A DNA stretch of 64,000 bases, taken from NCBI RefSeq assembly GCF_001651875.1, contig NZ_LNQB01000078.1, positions 24,911 through 88,910 of the forward strand, read 5' to 3'. The translations under genes were made by a program, and so were the position numbers. The notes below the pieces were generated by a model. That model was not told the origin of the DNA and did not search any database. It saw only the letters and a list, made by a program, of their open reading frames with translations. Positions within the stretch are counted from its first letter, which is position 1. Each line of letters begins with the position of its first letter. This stretch comes from Sinorhizobium saheli (lineage in GTDB: Bacteria; Pseudomonadota; Alphaproteobacteria; Rhizobiales; Rhizobiaceae). Below, piece by piece: positions 46,817 through 53,715 of the stretch.

Positions 46817-47965
46817 TCAGAACTTCATCCCGGGCACGGCGAGCGGATTGTCGGCAAGCGCCTCCGCATCCGCGCGGTCGACGCCCGGCTTGCCGGTGAA
46901 GGCGTCGAAGAGGTCGCGCACGAAGGCTTCCTCGAGCCCCCTGGTGATCAGCACCATCCGCGTGCGGCGGTCGGCGGGATCGGGCCAGGCGGCAAGCCGT
47001 TCCGGCGCGTGGAAGACGGTCTGGACGCCATGGAGCACCACCGGCCGCTCCGGATTGTCGGCGACCGAGACGATCGCCTTCATCCGCAACAGCTTTTCGC
47101 CGTGCGCCGAGCGCAGGAGATCGATGAACATCTCCAGCGCCCTCGGCGCGATCGGCCGATCATGCACGATGCTGAAGGAGCGGATGTCGGAGCCGTGACG
47201 ATTGACGTCATGGCGGTGATGATGCCCGTGATCCTCATGGTCATGGTCATGGTGATGGGCATGGTGATGGTCGTGGTCGTGGCGATGATCCGTCTCGTCC
47301 TGAAGCCAGCGGCCGACATTGGCGACCTTGGTCGACGCGTCATAGAGCCCGCAGGCGAAGAGCCCGGCGCGACCCGCCTCTTCCGCATCGCCGTCGATGA
47401 TCGGCGCGCGTGGATTGAGGTCCCGCAAAACCGCCGTCAGCGCATCCACCTCTTCGTCCTTGGCAAGGCTCGCCTTGCTGATGACGAGCCGGTCGGCGAC
47501 GGCGACCTGCTTCAAGGCTTCGACATGGCCGGCGATCGTCTGCTCGCCATTGACCGCATCCACCACGGTGACGACACCGTCCAGCCGGAAGTTCTGCGCG
47601 AGGACCGGATTGCCGAGGACCGATTGCAGCACCGGCGCCGGATCGGCAAGACCGGTGGTCTCGATGATGACGCGCCTCAGCGGCTTGACACGGCCCGTCT
47701 GCATCCGGTCCATGAGATCGGCCAAAGTGTCGACGAGCGCGCCCCGCACCGTGCAGCAGAGGCAGCCGTCGGAAAGCTCGATCACGCCGTCGCTCGATGC
47801 CTCGACCAGCAGATGATCGATCGAGACATCGCCGAACTCGTTGATGATCACGGCCGTGTCGGCAAGCGCCGGATCCTTCAGCACGCGGTTGAGAAGGGTC
47901 GTCTTGCCCGCACCGAGAAAGCCGGTGAGGATCGACACCGGCACCACCGGCAATGCACCGTTCAT
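46817..47965 (-). CDS. COG0523 (CobW-like) GTP-dependent metallochaperone
   Basis: 382 residues. The GTPase P-loop is GFLGAGKTTLLN, the metal-binding CxCC motif is DGCLCCTVRGAL, and base-specificity motif NKxD is represented as ISKASL. A long histidine-rich loop (HDHDHHHAHHHDHDHEDHG, about residues 228-246) separates the G domain from the C-terminal CobW_C domain. Family members deliver zinc or cobalt to client enzymes. This is not the CobW of B12 synthesis by context, since no cob genes adjoin. The neighbouring zinc metalloprotease (convergent, 26 bases) and the D,D-carboxypeptidase upstream are candidate clients only by proximity. No Zur box was identified. Confidence 0.92.
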   Translation of the reverse strand: MNGALPVVPVSILTGFLGAGKTTLLNRVLKDPALADTAVIINEFGDVSIDHLLVEASSDGVIELSDGCLCCTVRGALVDTLADLMDRMQTGRVKPLRRVIIETTGLADPAPVLQSVLGNPVLAQNFRLDGVVTVVDAVNGEQTIAGHVEALKQVAVADRLVISKASLAKDEEVDALTAVLRDLNPRAPIIDGDAEEAGRAGLFACGLYDASTKVANVGRWLQDETDHRHDHDHHHAHHHDHDHEDHGHHHRHDVNRHGSDIRSFSIVHDRPIAPRALEMFIDLLRSAHGEKLLRMKAIVSVADNPERPVVLHGVQTVFHAPERLAAWPDPADRRTRMVLITRGLEEAFVRDLFDAFTGKPGVDRADAEALADNPLAVPGMKF

Positions 47966-48082
47966 GGCAGACTCCGTTCAGACAACGAGGCGGTCGGTTC
48001 TCCCCAGCCGCCCCGAAACGCGCCGCATTCGATCGAACTCATCCGCCGCGCAAAACCGCCGCACGCTTTCGGGCGACATGCA

Positions 48083-49213
48083 TCAAAAACTCGGGCGCGG
48101 AACCGGGATCGGCACATTGGCGATCTCGGCGGTATCGCCCTGCCCGCCCACATCGCCGCCGGCCTTGGCGGCCTTGTCGCCGCTGCCGGGAATGAGCCCG
48201 GCGAATGCCAGCTTCAGCGGCCGGTCGATCTCGTGGATATAGGGCGAAAGCAGCTTCTGCCGGCCGGCCTCGTCCCGGCCTTCGCTCCGGACCTTCGCGG
48301 CCTGCTTCGAGCAGATCTCCTTGCTGATGTCCGCGACCACGTCCCGGGTCTCACCATAGGGAGCGATCTCAGGCAGCGACCGCTTTCCCGCATTCGTCGT
48401 CGTCAGCGCCATCTGAAGGAGCCTTGCAGACTCGTCGGCACGGGCGCCGAGGCTGTCCTCGCCGAGCACGACCGAGACGACCCGGCGGCCGCTGCGGGTC
48501 GCCGACGAGACCTGGTTGAAGCCGGAGGCGCAGATGAAGCCGGTCTTCATGCCGTCCGCCCCTTCGAACCGGCCGATCAGCATGTTGTAGTTCGCATAGT
48601 CCTTCTTGCCGGTGGTGAAGCCTTCCAGCGCGAAGTAGGAGGCATATTCCGGGAATTCCCGCTTCAGCGTGATCGCGAGCACCGCAAGGTCGCGGGCCGT
48701 CGTGTACTGCCCCTTGCCCGGCAGCCCGTTGGCGTTGATGAAATGCGACGACGTCATGCCGATGCGGCGCGCCTCCGCATTCATCCGTTCGATGAAAGCC
48801 TGCTCGGACCCGCCGACCGTCTCGGCGATCGCAACGGCGACGTCGTTCGCCGACTTGACGAGCATCATCTTCAGCGCGCTGTCGAGCGTCATCGCCTGGC
48901 CGGGCTTGTAGAACATCTTGCTCGGCGGCTCGGATGCGGCATTCTTCGACATCACCACCGGGCTTTCCAGCGTCAGCTGCCCGGCCTTGATCGCCCGGAA
49001 GGTCGTATAGGCCGTCATCAGCTTGGTCAGCGATGCCGGATACCACCTCTGGAAAATGTCCTGATGCTCGTAGACCTTGAGCGTGTCGACATCGACGACC
49101 AGCCGCGGATTGGCCGATGCGGAGAGCGTCGCGACCAGGAACATCGCACAGGCACCCGCAAGCACGCCCATAGTGCCCGCCCTGTCGCGCATCACGAATC
49201 GAGCTATCGCCAC
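48083..49213 (-). CDS. D-alanyl-D-alanine carboxypeptidase (peptidase S11, PBP5-like)
   Basis: 376 residues from the GTG at 49213, which has GAGG eight bases upstream; GTG 49222 or ATG 49192 are alternatives. A signal peptide (GVLAGACAMFLVATLSASA) precedes the penicillin-binding domain with SxxK (YPASLTKLM), SxN (LVKSANDVA) and KTG (GMKTGFI). It trims the terminal D-Ala of peptidoglycan stem peptides. The C-terminal 60 residues are a basic then Gly/Ala-rich tail ending IANVPIPVPRPSF. There is no obvious amphipathic PBP5-type anchor. A damaged copy of the tail is at 44672-44767. Confidence 0.95.
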   Translation of the reverse strand: MAIARFVMRDRAGTMGVLAGACAMFLVATLSASANPRLVVDVDTLKVYEHQDIFQRWYPASLTKLMTAYTTFRAIKAGQLTLESPVVMSKNAASEPPSKMFYKPGQAMTLDSALKMMLVKSANDVAVAIAETVGGSEQAFIERMNAEARRIGMTSSHFINANGLPGKGQYTTARDLAVLAITLKREFPEYASYFALEGFTTGKKDYANYNMLIGRFEGADGMKTGFICASGFNQVSSATRSGRRVVSVVLGEDSLGARADESARLLQMALTTTNAGKRSLPEIAPYGETRDVVADISKEICSKQAAKVRSEGRDEAGRQKLLSPYIHEIDRPLKLAFAGLIPGSGDKAAKAGGDVGGQGDTAEIANVPIPVPRPSF

Positions 49214-49321
49214 AATCCCCACCTCGAAATTCCGCAGTTGCCTCGTATCGTCCGGGTATTTAGCCTATATGGCGAGGAAATGGCAAAGCCCATTCATTTG
49301 GCCGCTGCGTCAATCCACCGC

Positions 49322-49428
49322 CTGCTGCATGTCCTCCTTGAATCGACCTTGAGTTAAGGAGAAAGACATGCAGCAATTCAAAGTGCTGCAGTACCCTTTG
49401 CGTCTCAAGCAGGCGCGCGGCGCTGCAG
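49322..49428. repeat. Dispersed intergenic repeat, second near-full copy
   Basis: CTGCTGCATGTCCTCCTTGA ... AAAGACATGCAGCAATTCAA, then AGTGCTGCAGTACCCTTTGCG, AGGCGCGCGGCGCTGCAG. It corresponds to 31791-31896 almost end to end, except that the GACGCG hairpin arm is altered. It sits between the carboxypeptidase promoter and the amidohydrolase start. Confidence 0.8.
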
Positions 49429-49477
49429 ACCCCGATTATCGGATCCCAGTGATCGAACAGACCGACAGGAATGAACC

Positions 49478-50641
49478 ATGCCGATTCTGAACCGTGCCGC
49501 CGAGCTCAAGAACGAAGTGACCGAGTGGCGGCGCTACCTGCACCAGAACCCGGAGCTCCTGTTCGCGGTGGAAAATACGGCAGCCTTCGTCGAAGGGAAA
49601 CTCAAGGAATTCGGCGTTGACGAAATCGTGACGGGGCTCGGCAGGACCGGCCTCGTCGGCCTCATCCGCGGCAATCGCGGCCCGGGCCGCACCATCGGCC
49701 TCAGGGCCGACATGGACGCCCTGCCGATCACCGAGACGAGCGGCAAGCCCTGGTCCTCGACGACCGCCGGCAAGATGCATGCCTGCGGTCATGACGGCCA
49801 CACGGCCATGCTGCTCGGCGCGGCGAAATACCTCGCCGAGACGCGCAATTTCGCCGGCAATGTCGCCGTCATCTTCCAGCCGGCCGAGGAAGGCGGCGGC
49901 GGCGGCAACGAGATGGTGAAGGACGGCATGATGGAGCGCTTCGCGATCGAAGAGGTCTACGGCATGCACAACATGCCGGGCATGCCGATCGGCCATTTCG
50001 GCAGTCGCGTCGGCCCGATCATGGCCTCCACGGACGAGTTCACCATCACCGTCAAGGGGCGCGGCGGCCACGCCGCCCAGCCGCACAGGACCATCGATCC
50101 GATCGCCATCGGCGCCCAGATCGTCAATGCGCTGCAGACGATCGCCTCGCGCACCGTCGATCCGCTTGCCTCCGTGGTCGTCTCCGTCACCAAGTTCAAC
50201 GCCGGCTTTGCCTATAACGTCATTCCGGAACAGGCCGTTCTCGCCGGCACGGTGCGGGCGCTGACGCCGGGGGTCCGCGACACCGGCGAGGCCCGTATCC
50301 GCCAGATCGCCCAGAGCATTGCGGGCGCCCATGGCGCAACCGTCGACGTCTCCTATGAACGCAACTATCCGGTGACCGTCAACCATGCCGCCGAGACCGC
50401 CCATGCGCTTGCCGTCGCTGCGACGATTGCCGGCGACGGCAATGTCAACGCTGCGCTGGATCCGATGATGGGCGGCGAGGATTTCTCCTATATGCTGCTC
50501 GCCCGCCCCGGCGCCTTCGTCTTCATCGGCAATGGCGACACGGCAGGCCTGCACCATCCCGCCTACGACTTCAACGACGAGGTGATCCCGCACGGCATAT
50601 CCTACTGGGTGAAACTCGCCGAAGCGCGGCTTGCCGCCTGA
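49478..50641 (+). CDS. M20 family amidohydrolase (hippurate hydrolase/aminoacylase-like)
   Basis: 387 residues of the M20D/HipO family. GLRADMDALPITE and the metal-ligand runs MHACGHDGHTAML and IFQPAEEGGGG are present, the Glu pair in the latter being catalytic, and a dimerisation domain lies between. YGMHNMPGMPIG is typical. Such enzymes hydrolyse N-acyl amino acids or indole-3-acetyl conjugates; the exact substrate is not defined. An Lrp-type regulator follows 23 bases later on the same strand and may regulate it or respond to a product amino acid. Confidence 0.93.
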   Translation: MPILNRAAELKNEVTEWRRYLHQNPELLFAVENTAAFVEGKLKEFGVDEIVTGLGRTGLVGLIRGNRGPGRTIGLRADMDALPITETSGKPWSSTTAGKMHACGHDGHTAMLLGAAKYLAETRNFAGNVAVIFQPAEEGGGGGNEMVKDGMMERFAIEEVYGMHNMPGMPIGHFGSRVGPIMASTDEFTITVKGRGGHAAQPHRTIDPIAIGAQIVNALQTIASRTVDPLASVVVSVTKFNAGFAYNVIPEQAVLAGTVRALTPGVRDTGEARIRQIAQSIAGAHGATVDVSYERNYPVTVNHAAETAHALAVAATIAGDGNVNAALDPMMGGEDFSYMLLARPGAFVFIGNGDTAGLHHPAYDFNDEVIPHGISYWVKLAEARLAA

Positions 50642-50664
50642 GAGCTCAAAAGCGGGAGGCGGCC

Positions 50665-51129
50665 ATGCACCAGATCGACAAGACGGACCGGAGAATCCTC
50701 AACATTCTCCAGGCGGACGGGCGGATCACCAATCTGGAGCTCGCCGACCGGATCGGCCTTTCGCCGACGGCTACCAGCGAGCGGCTGCGGCGACTGCTGA
50801 AGGAGGGCTACGTCTCCGGCTTCGGCGCGCGTCTCGACCCGCACAAGCTCGGCTTCGGGCTCCTGGTCTTCATCGAGGTGATGCTCGACAAGACGACGCC
50901 GGAGGTCTTCGATCAGTTCGCCGCCGCCATCAAGCAGGCGCCGGCGGTTCTCGAATGCCACATGGTCGCCGGCGGCTTCGACTATCTCGTCAAGACCCGC
51001 TTCGAGGACATGGCCGCCTACCGCAACTTCCTCGGCCAGGTGCTCTGGACGCTCCCGGGCGTCAAGGAGACGCGGACCTATGCGGTGATGGAAGAGATCA
51101 AGAACGACGGCCCGCTGCCGCTGCTTTGA
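50665..51129 (+). CDS. Lrp/AsnC family transcriptional regulator
   Basis: 154 residues. The N-terminal helix-turn-helix is KTDRRILNILQADGRITNLEL then RIGLSPTATSERLRRLLKEG, and the C-terminal RAM ligand domain contains APAVLECHMVAGGFDYLVKT and TLPGVKETRTYAVMEEIK. This is the leucine-responsive regulator fold that binds amino acids. The sequence of the last segment resembles PutR-type proline-response regulators of rhizobia, as far as I recall. It is downstream of the M20 amidohydrolase. Confidence 0.92.
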   Translation: MHQIDKTDRRILNILQADGRITNLELADRIGLSPTATSERLRRLLKEGYVSGFGARLDPHKLGFGLLVFIEVMLDKTTPEVFDQFAAAIKQAPAVLECHMVAGGFDYLVKTRFEDMAAYRNFLGQVLWTLPGVKETRTYAVMEEIKNDGPLPLL

Positions 51130-51252
51130 GGCGGCGCCTCGCGCGGAGCGGAATCTCCGAACTCTCGGGCGAGCACCGCCTACGGCGACGGTGCGCATGC
51201 AATGCTCGTAGCGCCGCACATCTGTCGCGAACATGCGGCGCCACGAGCGGAC

Positions 51253-52299
51253 TCACGCCTTGATCGATTCCATGTCGATCACGAAGCGGTAGCGCACGTC
51301 GCTCCTGATCACGCGCTCGTAGGCCGCGTTGATCTGGTCCATCGCGATCGTCTCGATCTCCGAGACGATGCCGTGTTCGCCGCAGAAATCCAGCATCTCC
51401 TGCGTCTCCTTGATCGAACCGATCATCGAGCCGGAAATGCTGCGCCGGGCCGGCACGAGCGAGAAGGCGTGGACCGGCACCGGGTTCTCCGGAATGCCGA
51501 CCAGCACGAGGTCGCCGTCGACCTTCAGGAGGTTGAGATAGGCATTCCAGTCGATCTCGGCGGCGACGGTGCAGATGATGAGATCGAAGCTGCCGGCAAG
51601 GGCGGTGAAGGTCGCCGGATCGTTCGTGGCATGATAGTGGTCGGCGCCGAGCTTCAGCCCGTCCTCCTTCTTCGACAGCGTCTGGCTGAGCACGGTCACT
51701 TCCGCTCCCATCGCGTGCGCCAGCTTCACGCCCATGTGGCCGAGACCGCCCATGCCGACGATCGCCACCTTCTTGCCGGGACCCGCCTTCCAGTGGCGCA
51801 GCGGCGAATAAAGCGTGATGCCGGCGCAGAGCAGCGGGGCGGCGGCATCGAGCGGCAGGTTCTCCGGAATGGAGAGCACATAGCCCTCCTTGACGACGAT
51901 GTGATCGGAATAGCCGCCCTGCGTCGGGGTTTTCCCGTCGGCCTCGACGCCGTTATAGGTCGGCACCAGGCCGGGCAGGTATTGCTCGAGATCGAGGTCG
52001 CGCGCCGCACAGGTCGTGCAGGAATCGACGAAGCAGCCGACGCCCACCCGATCGCCGATCTTGAACCTCGTGACCTTGGAGCCAACCGCCCGCACGATGC
52101 CGACGATTTCGTGGCCGGGTACCATCGGGAAGGTCGAGTTGCCCCACTCGTTGCGGGCCTGGTGGATGTCGGAATGGCAGACGCCGCAATATTTGATGTC
52201 GATCACGACATCGTCGTCGCGCGGTTCGCGGCGCTCGAAGGTGAAAGGAGCGAGCGGCTTCGACGCATCCGTCGCCGCATATCCTCTTGCAATGGCCAT
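51253..52299 (-). CDS. Zinc-dependent NAD(P)H alcohol dehydrogenase/aldehyde reductase (CAD/YahK-like)
   Basis: 348 residues from the ATG at 52299; the frame upstream is not needed. Catalytic zinc ligands are in [12 protein letters not shown] and GHEIVG; structural-zinc cysteines are reduced in the second region ([16 protein letters not shown]). The nucleotide fold shows [26 protein letters not shown], the Ser/Thr pattern of NADP-preferring cinnamyl-alcohol-type enzymes. YahK-type proteins reduce a wide range of aldehydes. The divergent AraC gene and paired direct repeats between them point to inducible expression by an aldehyde. Confidence 0.93.
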   Translation of the reverse strand: MAIARGYAATDASKPLAPFTFERREPRDDDVVIDIKYCGVCHSDIHQARNEWGNSTFPMVPGHEIVGIVRAVGSKVTRFKIGDRVGVGCFVDSCTTCAARDLDLEQYLPGLVPTYNGVEADGKTPTQGGYSDHIVVKEGYVLSIPENLPLDAAAPLLCAGITLYSPLRHWKAGPGKKVAIVGMGGLGHMGVKLAHAMGAEVTVLSQTLSKKEDGLKLGADHYHATNDPATFTALAGSFDLIICTVAAEIDWNAYLNLLKVDGDLVLVGIPENPVPVHAFSLVPARRSISGSMIGSIKETQEMLDFCGEHGIVSEIETIAMDQINAAYERVIRSDVRYRFVIDMESIKA

Positions 52300-52394
52300 G
52301 GGTCTTTCCTTCATGTCTGGAAAAGTGCGCCCCGGTGCATGGACCGCGGGCAACGCGGCGGACTATGCTGTTTCCGAAGGCCATCGCGTTAGTG

Positions 52395-52424
52395 CGATCC
52401 TGCAAAGTTTTTGCACGATCCTGC
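52395..52424. promoter_or_regulatory. Paired direct repeats, probable AraC-type operator for the alcohol dehydrogenase gene
   Basis: CGATCCTGC occurs at 52395-52403 and again at 52416-52424, a 21-base offset (two helical turns), and both copies are followed by similar A-rich bases. Two same-strand half-sites at this offset are the usual arrangement for an AraC-family activator. They lie 96-125 bases upstream of the dehydrogenase start and about 94 bases before the AraC gene. Confidence 0.65.
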
Positions 52425-52517
52425 GAAAATCGTTGAAGCCTGCTGACGGGACAGCCCCGGCGCCCTATCTGTGGCCTGCCTTCATCACGACCTAAACCAT
52501 TGCAAAGACCGCCGAAT

Positions 52518-53459
52518 ATGACATCTACACAAAGCACGCCTCGTCAGGAGATGATCGAAATCATTGCCCGGATCGCCGGCAAGGATGGCGACCATCCGAC
52601 GAACATACCGGGCCTCAGCATCCACCGGCATTCAAGTCCGGCGAAGCTGAACTGCGCGGCCTACAAGCCGAGCCTGGCGATCATCGTCCAGGGCGCAAAG
52701 CGCGTCGTGCTCGGGGGCGAAACCCTCGTCTATGGCGCCTCCGACTATCTCCTGACCTCGATCGACCTGCCGGTACTTTCGCAGGTGTCGCTCGCGTCCG
52801 CCGACGAGCCCTATCTGAGCATGGCCTTCCAGATCGATACGACGAGGATTCCGGCGCTTTTCGGCGCGGTCGACAATGAGGCGGCGAAATCGTCCGGCTC
52901 GCCGCGCGGCATGACGGTCAGCAAGCTCACGCCCGACCTCGAAGACGCGGCGCTGCGCCTCCTCCGGCTGCTCGACCGCTCCGCCGACAGGGCGGTGCTG
53001 TTGCCGCTGATCGAACAGGAAATTCTCTATCGCCTGCTGATCGGACCCCACGGGGCGACGCTCCGGCAGATGATGACGGCGGAAAGCCAGCCGCACCAGA
53101 TCGGCCGCGCCGTCGCCTGGCTGAAGGAGCATTATTCGCGGCCGCTGCGCATCGACGATCTCGCCAGCCGCGTCAGCATGAGCGTGTCGTCGCTTCACCA
53201 TCATTTCAAGGCGATCACGGCGATGAGCCCGCTGCAATACCAGAAGCAACTGCGCCTGCAGGAGGCGCGGCGGCTGATGCTGGAGGAGAGCCTCGACGCC
53301 GGCGACGCCGGCCACAAGGTCGGCTATGAGAGCCAATCGCAGTTCAGCCGCGAATATGCCCGCCATTTCGGCGAGCCGCCGATGCGCGACATCGGCCGCG
53401 TCCGCCGCAGCCTGATCGGTAGCCTGGGCAGCGAGGCGGAGATGCTGAGCGAGGGCTGA
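52518..53459 (+). CDS. AraC family transcriptional regulator with AraC_N domain
   Basis: 313 residues from the ATG at 52518 (a TTG at 52500 is also possible). The N-terminal AraC_N/cupin-like sensor runs roughly residues 30-180 (SLAIIVQGAKRVVLG; YDYL-type DYLLTSIDLPV), and the C-terminal HTH pair is RIDDLASRVSMSVSSLHHHFKAITAMSPLQYQKQLRL plus the second helix in GYESQSQFSREYARHFG. This domain combination is the group of aldehyde-reductase activators such as YqhC. Divergence from the alcohol dehydrogenase supports a role as its activator. Confidence 0.92.
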   Translation: MTSTQSTPRQEMIEIIARIAGKDGDHPTNIPGLSIHRHSSPAKLNCAAYKPSLAIIVQGAKRVVLGGETLVYGASDYLLTSIDLPVLSQVSLASADEPYLSMAFQIDTTRIPALFGAVDNEAAKSSGSPRGMTVSKLTPDLEDAALRLLRLLDRSADRAVLLPLIEQEILYRLLIGPHGATLRQMMTAESQPHQIGRAVAWLKEHYSRPLRIDDLASRVSMSVSSLHHHFKAITAMSPLQYQKQLRLQEARRLMLEESLDAGDAGHKVGYESQSQFSREYARHFGEPPMRDIGRVRRSLIGSLGSEAEMLSEG

Positions 53460-53506
53460 GTCGAGAGAAAGACGCCTCCAACTCGTCCCGCAAAACCCCT
53501 CCCCAA

Positions 53507-53677
53507 CCCCTCCCCACAAGGGGGAGGGGCTTGCTGCCGCACGCTTTCGTTTCCAACCTCGACCTCTGCCGGATCGGAATGGGAGCGACCTCTGCGGTAT
53601 TTTGGTAGGGTGAGAAAGTGGGCAAGCCGTCGCAGCGGCCGCCTGCCCCTCCCCCTTGTAGGCCCTTGTGGGGAGGG
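53507..53677. repeat. Inverted GC-rich element between convergent genes
   Basis: CCCCTCCCCACAAGGGGGAGGGGC (53507-53530; given by its ends) is itself hairpin-forming. A reverse-complement counterpart, GCCCCTCCCCCTTGT with TTGTGGGGAGGG, lies at 53645-53677. The two copies bracket about 115 bases. It lies in the 256-base gap between the AraC gene and the fusion gene, and would act as a bidirectional terminator or as a mosaic repeat. Confidence 0.65.
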
Positions 53678-53715
53678 TGTTCTGAGGAGGGGTCTTCGCC
53701 GAACCTCCGTCGTTC

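Noticed and set aside
46463..49357. A 964-codon open frame on the plus strand through the metallochaperone and carboxypeptidase genes
   Set aside because: It is antisense to two well-identified genes (COG0523 GTPase and peptidase S11) and to the end of the protease, and its translation is Arg/Ala/Gly/Asp-rich without domains. Long antisense frames are common at this GC content.
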